From Ohtaekwangia sp036786105 (lineage in GTDB: Bacteria > Bacteroidota > Bacteroidia > Cytophagales > Cyclobacteriaceae): a DNA stretch of 64,000 bases. The stretch is from contig NZ_DAIQRQ010000003.1 in assembly GCF_036786105.1 (NCBI RefSeq), positions 148,565 to 212,564 on the forward strand, written 5' to 3'. The notes below the pieces were generated by a model, which saw nothing but the letters and a program-made list of their open reading frames with translations, did no database searches and had not been told where the DNA came from. The position numbers were made by a program, and so were the translations under genes. Positions 38,012 to 48,114 of the stretch are shown here, piece by piece (the first letter of the stretch is position 1; each line of letters begins with the position of its first letter).

Positions 38012-41000
38012 TCAGCGTATTAATCGAATCGCACCAGAGTATTTTTTATGATTCTCACATTGAATAACATAATAGTAGTCACCCTCTTCCAAGGGTTTCC
38101 CGTTTAGCGTGGCGTCCCAGTTGTTCTCATATACATCCGCCTCGAATACTTTCTTGCCGAGGCGATTGAATATTTTGATCGGACAGCTGTTGATCATGGA
38201 TATATTCTTCACCACCCAGATGTCGTTGGTCAGATCGCCGTTAGGAGAGAAGAGCTTGGCTGCACCGATCGGATTTACCGGATCTTCCTGTACGGTAATC
38301 GTTACCTCATCGCTGGCCGTTGCCCCTCCATTGTCGGTTACCGTTAAGCGGAAAGTATATACGCCTTCTACCAGATCTGTTACCGCGAGAATGGGATTGT
38401 TGTCGAGGTTGATAGCAGCCGGAGTACCCGCAATCTGCTCCCAGGTAAACAAGGTAATCACACCATCCGGATCGGTACCGATACCTTCCAGCGCTATAAA
38501 GTTATCGGGGAGCACAAGTGTAGTGTCGTTGCCGGCAAAAGCAGTAGGCGGTAAATTCTCAGCATGTACTTCAACCACAATCTCCGCGAATGCAGAAGCA
38601 TTTTCATTGTCGATTGCGGTGAGCCTGAAAGTATACGATCCCAACACCAGTCCGCCGGCATTCAGGGTCGTGCTGTTTGCTCCCGATAACGTTGCTGTTG
38701 ACGGACCGCTTTGCTGTGTCCACTCAAGTGATGCAATAGCTCCATCGAGGTCGAAAGCTGATCCGTTGATCACCGTTGAATTCGTTGGCTGGAAAAGGAT
38801 CAGCGATGTTCCGGTGGTTACTACCGGAGGCTCATTCGTTCCTGCAGGAGCAATCACCACAGTAACTTCATCCGAGGCTGTAGCGCCTCCGTTATCGGCT
38901 ACATCAATGCGGAATACATAGGTGCCTTGCGGCGGATTGGATATTGTAATGATCGGGGTTGCTGTACCGGCAGGAGGAGAGATAGCCGGCCCGCTTACCT
39001 GTGTCCAGTTGTAGGAGTTGATCGTTCCATCCGGATCGGAAGAAGTAGCCGTAATTACTACAGAAGTAACAGGAGCCCGTAAGAATATATCTTTTCCGGC
39101 ATCGACTACCGGGTTTTTGTTAATTGATCCCGGCAATACCGATACGTTCACTTCATCAGCATTGGTAAGACCTCCATTGTCGGTTACTGTGAGTGTGAAT
39201 TGGTACGACCCAGTAGTAAGTGCCGACAGCGACAGTTTTGAAGTGGCTTGTCCTGTCATGGTTACGGCCCCACCTGATGCTTTTTCCCACAGGTATTTTT
39301 GTATGGTTCCGTCAATGTCGGTGCCACTGCCCTGCAGGCTGGTGGTGCTTTGCGGCAGGTAAATTACCTGGTCGAAGCCGGCATTGGCGATAGGAGGAAG
39401 GTTGCTTCCTTCTGCTACTACGGTAATATCCACGAAGTCGGAGCCCGTGGCACCGTCATCATCTTCTACCGTCAGCTGGTAACGATATACCCCTTCAGCA
39501 AGGTTATTCACAATAAGTGTAGGTGAGTTAATATTTTCAAGCACCGAGCTGGCGCCTAAAACCTGCGTCCAGGTATAGGATACGATCGATCCGTCAGGGT
39601 CAAAACCTGATCCGCTAAGCGTAACAGTTGTATTGGGTAATACGATGGACTGGTTCGCCCCGGCATTGGCGATGGGCGGCTGGTTCACCGTTCCCGGGAA
39701 GACCACGATATCCACTTCATCAAAAGATGACGCGCCATCGTCATCCGTTGCAGTAAGGCGGAAGGTATACTGGCCGGCCACCATATTGGTAAGAATCACG
39801 GTATTCGAATTCGTATTGGCCATCGTTACAGTGGGGCCTTGTATTTTGGTCCACTCGTACGACACGATGCTTCCGTCATTGTCGCTGGCTGTGCCGGTAA
39901 TGTTAATGGCATTGTTGGGCAGGAACAAGGTTTTGTCCGTGCCGGCATTTACCAAGGGTGGTTGGTTCGATCCGGCGGGTAATACGGTGATGTTAACCTC
40001 GTCAAAAGCAGTAGCCCCGGCGTTATCTTCCACTGTAATCCGGAATGTATAGGTGCCTTCCACCATATCGGTAATGAGCAGGGTGGCTACGTTCTCACTG
40101 CTCAGCGTGGCGGCTGGTCCTACCTGTTTTGCCCAGGTATAGCTGGCAATACTTCCATCGGGGTCGCTGGCAAAGGCTGTAAGCGTTACCGAGTTGGTGG
40201 GCAGTGTTATGGTCAGGTTGTTTCCGGCTGTTACCGTAGGAGTCTGGTTCACTGTAGCCGGCAATACTACTACCTGGCAATTGTCGGTGGCAGTAGCGCC
40301 ATCATCATCGGTTACGGTAAGCCTGAATATATATACACCCTCTACGAGGTCAGTCAATGACAGCACAGGTGTTGAAGCATTGATCAGGAAGGCAGACGGT
40401 CCGCTCACTTTGATCCACGCGTATGAAGCGATCGTTCCGTCCGGATCAGTACCCGAACCAATCAGATTGGTACTGTTCACGGGCAGCGACAAGGTTATGT
40501 TCGGCCCAGCATCTGCAATCGGAGACTGATTGCTGGAAGCAGGGTTGACGATTACGGTCACTTCATCAATGCCGGTAGCGCCATCATCATCCGTAACAGT
40601 AAGTCTGAATATATAGGTACCGATATTCAGATTTGTAATGGTTACCGCGTTGGTATTTTGGTTGCCTAGGTTGGCGGTGCCACCACTTACTTTTTCCCAC
40701 AGGTAGCTGGTGACGGTTCCGTCTGAATCAGAGCCGGAACCTGTCAGCAACACGGTGGTGGTAGGAAGGTATATTGTTACATCGCTGCCGGCATTGGCAA
40801 CCGGGCTCGCGTTGGTGGCGGCTTGTACAATTACGTTTACATCATCGAATGCCGAACCACCATCTGCATCTGTAACGGTAACTCTGAATACATAAGTACC
40901 CTGAATCAATCCCGATACATTGGCAGTGGCCGTACTTCCTCCGGTGATGGATGCAACGGAAGGTCCTGATTGCTGCGACCACGTATAGGAACTTACGGTG

Positions 41001-44000
41001 CCGTCTTCCGGGTCGGAAGCTGTTGCTGTAAGCGAAGTAAAGTTTGCAGGAAGAACAAGTGTCTTGTCGGTGCCTGCGTTTACCACCGGATTCTGGTTAA
41101 CCGATGTTACGGTTACTTTTACCTCATCACTCGCAGTAGCCGATTTATTATCGGTAACGGTGAGCCGGAAAGTATATACTCCTTCTACCATGTTGGTAAC
41201 GGTAAGCGTGGCGGTGCCTGTGCCACTCAGCGTAGCTGTTGGACTGCTGATCATTTCCCACAAATAAGAAGATATACTTCCATCGGTATCCGATGCTGTT
41301 CCGGTGAGTATAACGGAGTTGGTTGGCAATGTGATTACCAGGTCGGAGCCTGCATTTACCGTAGGTGGCTGATTGACAGTGGCAGGAAGCACAACAACGG
41401 ATACCAGATCGGTTGCTTTGGCTCCATTGTTATCGGTTACTGTTAACCGGAATGAATAGGTTCCCTGCACAAGGTTCGTAAGACTTAACGTGGCGGTGTT
41501 GCTGCCGCCCATCGTAGCAGCGGGGCCACTGAGTTTTTCCCAGAGGTATGCTGTGATTGTTCCATCGGTATCTGTACCAGAGCCCGTAAGGGTTGTGCTG
41601 TTGGTGGGCAGCGTGAGTGTTTTATCTGTACCTGCGTTCGCTACCGGAGGGATGTTGGCAGCTTCTACGGTTACGGTTACATCGTTGCTGGCACTCGCGC
41701 CATTGTTGTCAGTGGCCGTAAGACGAAATACATATGTGCCCTGCACCATGTTCGTTACCGTCAATACCGCTGTTGTTTGATTGGAAAGTGTACCGGAGGC
41801 AGGGCCACTTACTTTCGTCCAGGCATAGCTTGTAATGGTTCCATCCGGATCGGATGCCGAGCCTGTTAAGGTCACGGTATTGGTTGGTAATTTTATAGTT
41901 TTATCCGGACCGGCATCTACAATGGGAACCTGGTTGGCGGCATTTACGATTACGGTAACTTCATCAAAAGCACTCGCGCCCTGATTATCAGTTACAGTCA
42001 GCCGGAATATATAGGAGCCAACAACCAGATTACTCAACGATAACGTAGCAGTTGATGCACCACTCATGACAGCGGTAGCTCCGCTCACTTTTGTCCAGGC
42101 ATAGGTCGCTATACTTCCATCCGGATCGCTGGCAGAACCTGCCAGGTTTACACTGTTGGTAGGCAGTGTAAGTGTTTTATCTGTACCTGCATTAGCTACC
42201 GGAGGTTTATTGACAGCAGCAGGCTGCACAATAACTGAAACATTATCGGAGCCGGTAGCGCCATCGTCATCCGTGGCCGTAAGCTTAAATACATAGGTGC
42301 CTGCTGTGGTCATACCACTCGCAGTAAGTGTAGCCGTGTTGGCGTTGGTGAGCGTAGCGGTTACAGGGCCGCTTACCTGTGTCCACAAATAGGTTGTTAC
42401 TGTTCCATCAGCATCGCTTGCGGAACCATTGATAGTGGTGGTGCTGATAGGCAGCGTAATGGTTTTATCCGTACCGGCATTGGCTACAGGAGGTTGATTC
42501 ACCACGGCAGCCTGTACGGTAACCGTTACTTCGGCATAGCCTGTCTCTCCGGAATTATCCGTAGCGGTGAGTCTGAATACATATACCCCTTGTACCAGGT
42601 TGGTGAGCAACAGGGAAGCGGTAGTAATGTTGCTCATGGTAACAGCAGGACCACTGGTTTTGGTCCATAGCAGGGATGCGATGGTTCCATCAGCATCACT
42701 GGCGGCGCCTAGGAGGGTTGTTGTGTTTACCGGTAGTACCAGCGTTTGGTTGGCGCCTACTGTTACTACCGGCTTTTGGTTTCCCGATAATTCGAATGCT
42801 CCGGCATCCCACGCAGCTCCTGTCGGTCGGAGCAGTTTGTCAAAGTCAAACGTTACACCATAGAGGCTCGCGGCTCGCCCGGCATTGATAGCGGGAGAAT
42901 TGGATTGAAGATGATAATCATCTACAGTAGGATTCACGAACTTGGCGTTGTCAAGTACCGGTATCACTACATTGTTACCCTGTGTCCAGTCGGTATAGGT
43001 TTTCAACTGATTCCAGTTTGATGTACAGGCCACAATCAGGTTGTTGAAAAGCACACAGCCGGGTGCCGTGTTTACATTCTCTTTGATAGCGGCTGTAGCA
43101 GCCCCTACAATGGTATTGTTGACTATATATACTCCTCCGAGATAACCGTTTGGCACTATATCGGTAGCCAATGGCGTTGGCCGGGTATTGATGTTGATGG
43201 CTTCCGCTCCCGGGTTTATAACAATGTTGTTGAAGACGTAATTGTTTCCTATACCTTGTATAACGAGGCAGGGGCCGTAACCACCTTTAACGAAGTTGTT
43301 ATATAGTTTGCCGGTAGTACCAACTCCCATTTGTATACACCCGTTCTGCGAAGGGTTGTTGGCGGCTCCGTAGTTGTAAATCTTGTTGTCGTGAATCTGG
43401 ACATCGGCTACCGCAGATCCTACCTGTATGGATTCCCAACCTGAGTTGACAACCAGGTTGTTGTGTATATTTACTCCGCGCACTTCGTGCGGGTACTGCA
43501 AGCTTCCGCAGTAAACGGTTGTGCCATTATAGAAACTGTTACCAATATAAAAACCTTCACCGCCTATATCGTGGAGATAATTATTGTGAAGATGTATATT
43601 ATACATGGTAAAATTAGGACGCTCCGAAGTTTTATCCGCACAGTTGGAGCTTGGGTCAGTCTTTGCCATAATACCGGCAAATCCGGTCTTGGTAACTTCA
43701 ACGTGATCGATCTCAATGTCGGAACTTAGTGCCGTGCATACTATACCCTGTGTTCCTGCTTTTGTCTCAACGATCTTTATACCGTATTCAACACTGGGAT
43801 CTCCGGTACCGGTAATATGAAAATAGCGGGAACTGTTTATTAATATACCATTACCGGCATTAGGCCCGCCGATGAGGGCCTGCCCGTTACAGTTCTTGAT
43901 AGTAACATAATTGGTGGCTGAACCTACAATGTTTTGAAAGATGATACGCTCTCTGGCTCCGCCCTGTATGCAAATTACATCACCGGGCTTTACACCTTGT

Positions 44001-44143
44001 GCTGTCCCGTTAAAGGTTACACTTCCCGTACCGGCAGGTATGGTAAATGTACAGCCACATTGTGCCGCGGCATGATAATTTATAAACAGAAGGAGGGGGG
44101 TAAACAGGGGGAATAGATACCGTAGTAAAATAACTATTCTCAT
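38012..44143 (-). CDS. Giant T9SS type B surface protein: beta-helix plus 16 PKD-like repeats
   Basis: The protein has 2043 residues. Signal peptide about 1-28. Residues about 30-450 form a right-handed parallel beta-helix (repeated IHNN.. and NNIV.NP motifs; ending in PAINAGRA and WDAGAFELSG, the end seen in choice-of-anchor Q proteins). It continues with 16 tandem PKD/REJ-like repeats of about 90 residues (PPVANAGTDKTLTLPTNS, SDPDGSI..Y.WTKVSGP, GTYVFRLTVTDN.GA). The end is a type B T9SS sorting domain (LFSPNGDLTNDIWVV to KYSGAIRLIR). The beta-helix could bind or cleave polysaccharide, but no catalytic set was recognised. A PorP-SPOR gene follows 10 bases later, making a second adhesin cassette. 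Confidence 0.88.
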   Translation of the reverse strand: MRIVILLRYLFPLFTPLLLFINYHAAAQCGCTFTIPAGTGSVTFNGTAQGVKPGDVICIQGGARERIIFQNIVGSATNYVTIKNCNGQALIGGPNAGNGILINSSRYFHITGTGDPSVEYGIKIVETKAGTQGIVCTALSSDIEIDHVEVTKTGFAGIMAKTDPSSNCADKTSERPNFTMYNIHLHNNYLHDIGGEGFYIGNSFYNGTTVYCGSLQYPHEVRGVNIHNNLVVNSGWESIQVGSAVADVQIHDNKIYNYGAANNPSQNGCIQMGVGTTGKLYNNFVKGGYGPCLVIQGIGNNYVFNNIVINPGAEAININTRPTPLATDIVPNGYLGGVYIVNNTIVGAATAAIKENVNTAPGCVLFNNLIVACTSNWNQLKTYTDWTQGNNVVIPVLDNAKFVNPTVDDYHLQSNSPAINAGRAASLYGVTFDFDKLLRPTGAAWDAGAFELSGNQKPVVTVGANQTLVLPVNTTTLLGAASDADGTIASLLWTKTSGPAVTMSNITTASLLLTNLVQGVYVFRLTATDNSGETGYAEVTVTVQAAVVNQPPVANAGTDKTITLPISTTTINGSASDADGTVTTYLWTQVSGPVTATLTNANTATLTASGMTTAGTYVFKLTATDDDGATGSDNVSVIVQPAAVNKPPVANAGTDKTLTLPTNSVNLAGSASDPDGSIATYAWTKVSGATAVMSGASTATLSLSNLVVGSYIFRLTVTDNQGASAFDEVTVIVNAANQVPIVDAGPDKTIKLPTNTVTLTGSASDPDGTITSYAWTKVSGPASGTLSNQTTAVLTVTNMVQGTYVFRLTATDNNGASASNDVTVTVEAANIPPVANAGTDKTLTLPTNSTTLTGSGTDTDGTITAYLWEKLSGPAATMGGSNTATLSLTNLVQGTYSFRLTVTDNNGAKATDLVSVVVLPATVNQPPTVNAGSDLVITLPTNSVILTGTASDTDGSISSYLWEMISSPTATLSGTGTATLTVTNMVEGVYTFRLTVTDNKSATASDEVKVTVTSVNQNPVVNAGTDKTLVLPANFTSLTATASDPEDGTVSSYTWSQQSGPSVASITGGSTATANVSGLIQGTYVFRVTVTDADGGSAFDDVNVIVQAATNASPVANAGSDVTIYLPTTTVLLTGSGSDSDGTVTSYLWEKVSGGTANLGNQNTNAVTITNLNIGTYIFRLTVTDDDGATGIDEVTVIVNPASSNQSPIADAGPNITLSLPVNSTNLIGSGTDPDGTIASYAWIKVSGPSAFLINASTPVLSLTDLVEGVYIFRLTVTDDDGATATDNCQVVVLPATVNQTPTVTAGNNLTITLPTNSVTLTAFASDPDGSIASYTWAKQVGPAATLSSENVATLLITDMVEGTYTFRITVEDNAGATAFDEVNITVLPAGSNQPPLVNAGTDKTLFLPNNAINITGTASDNDGSIVSYEWTKIQGPTVTMANTNSNTVILTNMVAGQYTFRLTATDDDGASSFDEVDIVVFPGTVNQPPIANAGANQSIVLPNTTVTLSGSGFDPDGSIVSYTWTQVLGASSVLENINSPTLIVNNLAEGVYRYQLTVEDDDGATGSDFVDITVVAEGSNLPPIANAGFDQVIYLPQSTTSLQGSGTDIDGTIQKYLWEKASGGAVTMTGQATSKLSLSALTTGSYQFTLTVTDNGGLTNADEVNVSVLPGSINKNPVVDAGKDIFLRAPVTSVVITATSSDPDGTINSYNWTQVSGPAISPPAGTATPIITISNPPQGTYVFRIDVADNGGATASDEVTVVIAPAGTNEPPVVTTGTSLILFQPTNSTVINGSAFDLDGAIASLEWTQQSGPSTATLSGANSTTLNAGGLVLGSYTFRLTAIDNENASAFAEIVVEVHAENLPPTAFAGNDTTLVLPDNFIALEGIGTDPDGVITLFTWEQIAGTPAAINLDNNPILAVTDLVEGVYTFRLTVTDNGGATASDEVTITVQEDPVNPIGAAKLFSPNGDLTNDIWVVKNISMINSCPIKIFNRLGKKVFEADVYENNWDATLNGKPLEEGDYYYVIQCENHKKYSGAIRLIR
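38285..42785 (-). repeat. Tandem array of 16 coding PKD-like repeats (~275 bp)
   Basis: Copies are counted by the recurring xPPVANAG head with SDxDGxI and FRLTVTD cores. Boundaries are approximate. Copies differ at many bases. Copy number may vary among strains. Confidence 0.85.
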
Positions 44144-44239
44144 AAGCAGGAGGGTTTTGAGAGAAAAGTAAACTAACTAATTGATAATATACCAGTTAAT
44201 TAAAACAATAACGCCACTTTAATCAAGAAATGAAAATTA

Positions 44240-44872
44240 TCAGGCAACCTGTTCTACAAGTTGCGGTTTAATTCTTTTGATTACTTTGGCGGGCACACCA
44301 GCCACAACGCTGTAAGCGGGAACATCCTTTGTAACAACGGCACCGGCAGCTATGACAGAGCCTTCTCCAATTGTAACACCTTTCAAAATAGTGGCGCGCG
44401 AGGCGATCCACACATGATCTTCAATTACAATATCGCCGCGCTTTCCTTCGGCGGTATGGTCTGACAGATCATGAAAGTCACTATCGAGTATTAAAGTATA
44501 GGGGGCTATTCTCACGAACTTACCAATGGTAATATTTCCGGCTACAGCGATGTGTGTTCCATTCACGCGGGTTCCATAGCCAATGCGCAATGTACCGGTA
44601 GCCTTTACCAGGAGTTTGGTGCGTTCAAAAACTGACCAGATCGCTACACGATCTTCAATAACGATAATGCCATTGGCATTAATCAGGGGCTTGCCATGCA
44701 CGGTAACATATTTACCTACTTTTACACAATGGCGAAGGTATATTTTCGCTGCCAGCAGACGCCAGAATATAGATAGCATTCTTCCAATCATCAGCGTTAA
44801 TACACTGAAGCCGGAGGAACGCGGGTTCTCCTTCCTGATTTCTTGAAATTTCTTTTTGATCTCGTCCATCAT
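44240..44872 (-). CDS. Left-handed beta-helix acyltransferase (WcaF/maltose O-acetyltransferase-like)
   Basis: The protein has 210 residues. A helical N-terminus (about 1-50) includes a hydrophobic patch. Hexapeptide repeats follow (INANGIIVIEDRVAIW, TRVNGTHIAVAGNITIGKFVRIAP, EDHVWIASRATILKGVTIGEGSVIAAGAVVTKDVPAYSVVAGVPAKVIKRI), the terminal stretch being typical of sugar O-acetyltransferases. Such enzymes use acetyl-CoA on a glycan hydroxyl; the cytosolic His of the family is not obvious by eye. It is the last gene of the minus-strand polysaccharide operon, 4 bases after the GT2 gene stop. Confidence 0.85.
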   Translation of the reverse strand: MMDEIKKKFQEIRKENPRSSGFSVLTLMIGRMLSIFWRLLAAKIYLRHCVKVGKYVTVHGKPLINANGIIVIEDRVAIWSVFERTKLLVKATGTLRIGYGTRVNGTHIAVAGNITIGKFVRIAPYTLILDSDFHDLSDHTAEGKRGDIVIEDHVWIASRATILKGVTIGEGSVIAAGAVVTKDVPAYSVVAGVPAKVIKRIKPQLVEQVA

Positions 44873-44876
44873 ACGC

Positions 44877-45764
44877 TCAATGGTTCAAATGCCAGGAAAT
44901 CCCCTGAATGTAACTCTTTAGATTGGGAAAGTCCATACGTAACAGCAATTTCAGTATATCTTTTGGCATGGCCAGCCCAAAAAAGAAAAGCATAGACGAT
45001 AGCTGGGTCAGGCCTTTCGTGTTTCGTTTCAGATATAGCAGCCGGTTGCGCACCAGGTAATACGTTTTGATCGGGTTGTTTTTGCCCACCGATATAGATT
45101 CTTTGTGATATACTTTTGATGTGCCCACATAATATACCCGGTAGCCTGCCCGCTTTACCTGCTCGGTCCAGTCGTGCTCCTCGTAATACAGGAAATATAC
45201 CTCCGGTAGCAGGCCCACTTCTTCCATTACCTTGCGTGATGTTAGCAGGCAGGCGCCATGCCCCAGCTCGGTTTCGCGCACCCAGTTATATTGGTTAGTG
45301 TCAGTCTCCAGGTAGCCGAGTTTTTTGCCCCTGCCGGTATATGGATTTATACTAACAGCACCGGCATATTGAATAAGCTCATCGCGATCGAAATATACGA
45401 TTCGTGGCGAGGCAATGCCGACATTTGGTTCCTGCTGAAATATAGCGACCAGTGGTTCGAGAAAGCCGGGTGTTACTTCAACATCATTGTTGATTAACAG
45501 CAGGTATTCGCCTTTGGCTTCTTTGAGCCCCACATTGTTACCGCCTGCAAAGCCGAGATTTTTTCCGGTTACAATCAGGTTGATCTCCGGAAATTCCTGC
45601 TTGAGTGATTGAACGGAAGTATCGCGCGAGCCATTATCCACCACGATGATCTCGATTGAAGGATACGATATGTTCTGAAGCGAGAGAAGAAGGTCGCGTG
45701 TTACAGAAGTCTGGTTGAAATTAATAGTTACAATCGAAACGAGAGGGTAATCAGTCGCCTTCAT
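44877..45764 (-). CDS. Family 2 glycosyltransferase (rhamnosyltransferase-like)
   Basis: The protein has 295 residues. GT2 features include SIVTINFNQTS, IIVVDNGSRDTS, KNLGFAGGNNVGL, the acidic LLLINNDVEV (DxD-like) and YYEEHDWTEQVKRAGY, all in the order of WbbL-type rhamnosyltransferases. A C-terminal hydrophobic stretch (about 250-285) may touch the membrane. It sits between a second GT2 and an acetyltransferase with gaps of 3 and 4 bases, so it belongs to one operon. It adds one sugar to a lipid-linked unit in the cytosol; donor unknown. Confidence 0.86.
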   Translation of the reverse strand: MKATDYPLVSIVTINFNQTSVTRDLLLSLQNISYPSIEIIVVDNGSRDTSVQSLKQEFPEINLIVTGKNLGFAGGNNVGLKEAKGEYLLLINNDVEVTPGFLEPLVAIFQQEPNVGIASPRIVYFDRDELIQYAGAVSINPYTGRGKKLGYLETDTNQYNWVRETELGHGACLLTSRKVMEEVGLLPEVYFLYYEEHDWTEQVKRAGYRVYYVGTSKVYHKESISVGKNNPIKTYYLVRNRLLYLKRNTKGLTQLSSMLFFFGLAMPKDILKLLLRMDFPNLKSYIQGISWHLNH

Positions 45765-45767
45765 AAA

Positions 45768-46943
45768 TTATTCTGAAGTTGCCCCGTGTGGCGTATGGAT
45801 AAATTTTTTGTTGGCATTCTTCAGCTTGAAGAGCAGCATGAACATGCGCACGAAAATGCCGGGAAGGTCCAGCAGTGCCTTAAGCATTTTCTTCGAGTAA
45901 AACTCTCCGGGTATAGAAAGCAATATCGCGGTAGTGTTAACAACAAACAGAATTACCCAGAGCGTTGCACCCAGTGCAAGGTAATGGCGCAGTAACACCG
46001 CTACAGGTGTGAGCACAGTAAGTAACCCCAGGTTAATAAGACGAGGCAATTGGATGTTTCGAAGTACTGCGCTGTTAAAGAATGTGAAATTACCTTTGAA
46101 TAACGCCGCCACACCTGGTCTGAAATACTTTTTCAAATAAAAATACTGGCTGGAAATCCAGCGCTTCCGCTGATTCTGAAAGGCACCGGCCTGTGATATT
46201 TTTTCATCGTATACCACAGCGTCCTTGTAATAATATACTTTGATGTCTTCGAGGAGTAATTGTAGCTCCAGCTCGCGATCAAATCCGCCAATGGAAGTCA
46301 TCTTGCCAAGCTTGTCTTTCAGTAAAGCAAAATCAAATACAACACCTGAACCGCTGATCGATGACGACAGCCCCGCTGCAGTATGTCCCTGGCGGTATAC
46401 ATGGTTGTTGATAGCTTCGCTTACACCATCCAGAAATGCGAGGTTGTTGTTTTGATTCTTCGGTTTGCGCTGGCCCTGCACCGCCTTCAGGGAATGTGTT
46501 GCCAGCAATCCGTTTTGAAGCTGCAGGAAGTTCTTCTCCATTACATTATCAGCATCCAGAATCACAGCATAGTCATACCGTGCAGTGTCTAATTGCGACA
46601 ACGCCATGTTAAGTGATTTCACTTTTGTACTGCTTTCGAAATGTACTTCCACTACGCGTATCGGCAATTTTCGCAGCAGCTCCAGTGTAGCCGGCTGTAG
46701 CGAATCGGCAATCACGACAACTTCGTAATACTCTGCCGGATAGGTTTGATTCAAGGCTTGTCTTGCTACATCCAGGATTACGGCATCTTCCTTGTAAGAT
46801 GGAATCAATACACAAAAGCGAAGATTGCGCTGAGGCTGCGCATAGGCGAGTGGCCTATAAAACAATCCCGCGATAGCGAAGAAAGCAGTATAGGCCACTA
46901 CATATATAAAATACAATAATAGAATCAGTTCAACAAAGAACAT
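45768..46943 (-). CDS. Membrane family 2 glycosyltransferase with QxxRW motif
   Basis: The protein has 391 residues. One N-terminal membrane helix (about 3-28). The GT2 domain has FCVLIPSYKEDAV, the acidic VVIADSLQ, VILDADNVM and, in the product-binding region, NQRKRWISSQY, which matches QxxRW of processive synthases such as cellulose and hyaluronan synthase. Two or more C-terminal helices (about 290-375) complete the fold. It may build a homopolymer backbone or add single residues. It lies 44 bases downstream of the sugar transferase gene. It is a distinct lineage from the GT2 at 407-1588. Confidence 0.84.
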   Translation of the reverse strand: MFFVELILLLYFIYVVAYTAFFAIAGLFYRPLAYAQPQRNLRFCVLIPSYKEDAVILDVARQALNQTYPAEYYEVVVIADSLQPATLELLRKLPIRVVEVHFESSTKVKSLNMALSQLDTARYDYAVILDADNVMEKNFLQLQNGLLATHSLKAVQGQRKPKNQNNNLAFLDGVSEAINNHVYRQGHTAAGLSSSISGSGVVFDFALLKDKLGKMTSIGGFDRELELQLLLEDIKVYYYKDAVVYDEKISQAGAFQNQRKRWISSQYFYLKKYFRPGVAALFKGNFTFFNSAVLRNIQLPRLINLGLLTVLTPVAVLLRHYLALGATLWVILFVVNTTAILLSIPGEFYSKKMLKALLDLPGIFVRMFMLLFKLKNANKKFIHTPHGATSE

Positions 46944-46987
46944 GTATACGGGGCTGTTGAAAGATGAAGTAAAGATTTACTGAATAA

Positions 46988-48112
46988 TCAAACTTGTTCT
47001 TTTTGTAACAAAGCGGGCACAGTGCTCAACAGGATTTTTAAATCCAGCCAGAAGGAGTTTTTCATAGCATACTCCATATCCAGTGCGATGCGTTCTTCCG
47101 GTGACATCTCTTGTTTACCGCGCTTGGTAACTTGCCACAAGCCTGTGATACCGGCAGGGGCGAGAAAGCGCCATGCAATCTGATCCTTGGTAAGCTTCTC
47201 GGCTTCATACAACGGCAGCGGCCTGTTACCTACCAATGACATATCACCTTTCAGAACATTGAACAACTGAGGGATCTCATCCAGGCTTGTATTACGGATA
47301 AACTGACCTATACGCGTTACGCGCGGATCGTTCTTCAGTTTAAAGAACACATTGTCTGCAGAGCTCTCTGCATATTGATTGAGGTGTTGCAGCTTCTGAA
47401 GCTCTTTATCAGCATCCATACGCATGGATCTGAACTTGTAGAAGTCAAATATTTTATAGCCTGCTCCTGCGCGCTTGGATATATAGAATACAGATCCTTT
47501 GGATTCCAGTTTGATCAATACAGCGATTGCCACCAGCAGGGGAGAGAGGCATATCAATGCGCCCAGCGAGATCAGAATGTCGAACGCACGTTTCAGTGTC
47601 CACAGTTTGATTGTGGGTACTTCTTCGTGTGCCCGCACCATAGTATAGGGCTTGTTGCCGCGTTGTATCTTGTATAGTTTCAGCTTCCTGATAAACTCTA
47701 CGCGTTTGAAGAACGCAGGGGTAATAGCACCGTAATGATATTCATCTACACCAGTGCGAAGTGCCAGGTCTTTGGCTGCCTGATCGAACTTGGGTGTATA
47801 GAATATATAGGGAATAGCTTTTTGAGAAGCTATATCTTTCAGTGCGTTCATCTCTGCAGTCACACTGGCAGGGTTGATGAGGATTGCATCCAGATCAGCC
47901 GTTTCATTTTTTATGTCGGCCAGCGTCTTGTTCAGCGTGGAATTGATAAAATGTATTTTTTCCTGGGCATAGTCGTGCTCAATTGCTGAATCGGAAAAGC
48001 CGATCCTGACAATGTTTTTAGTTGTAAATGAAGGAGCGTGTGTTTTTGATTCATACACTACAGAAAGCGGGGATTCGGATTCACTTACATTTAGATTCAC
48101 TGCAACATCCAT
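46988..48112 (-). CDS. Polyprenyl glycosylphosphotransferase with N-terminal pseudo-receiver
   Basis: The protein has 374 residues. Residues about 170-374 are the bacterial sugar transferase domain (LKRAFDILISLGALICLSPLL, YKFRSMRMDADKEL, TRIGQFIRNTSLDEIPQL, LVGNRPLPLYEAE), which moves a sugar-1-phosphate to undecaprenyl phosphate, priming polysaccharide synthesis. The N-terminal 30-155 resembles a response-regulator receiver: strand VRIGFSD, DAILINP where the phospho-Asp would be (Asn instead), IPYIFYTP, and GVDEYHYGAITP where the KP pair would be (no Lys). This looks like a receiver that can no longer be phosphorylated. A true lone receiver is encoded 2 bases upstream. It replaces the usual membrane N-terminus of full-length enzymes. 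Confidence 0.8.
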   Translation of the reverse strand: MDVAVNLNVSESESPLSVVYESKTHAPSFTTKNIVRIGFSDSAIEHDYAQEKIHFINSTLNKTLADIKNETADLDAILINPASVTAEMNALKDIASQKAIPYIFYTPKFDQAAKDLALRTGVDEYHYGAITPAFFKRVEFIRKLKLYKIQRGNKPYTMVRAHEEVPTIKLWTLKRAFDILISLGALICLSPLLVAIAVLIKLESKGSVFYISKRAGAGYKIFDFYKFRSMRMDADKELQKLQHLNQYAESSADNVFFKLKNDPRVTRIGQFIRNTSLDEIPQLFNVLKGDMSLVGNRPLPLYEAEKLTKDQIAWRFLAPAGITGLWQVTKRGKQEMSPEERIALDMEYAMKNSFWLDLKILLSTVPALLQKEQV

Positions 48113-48114
48113 AA

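Noticed and set aside
38109..38921. 270-codon plus-strand frame inside the PKD-repeat adhesin
   Set aside because: The frame is an antisense shadow of regular Ser/Thr/Asp-rich repeats; similar shadows recur with the repeat period across 38-42 kb.
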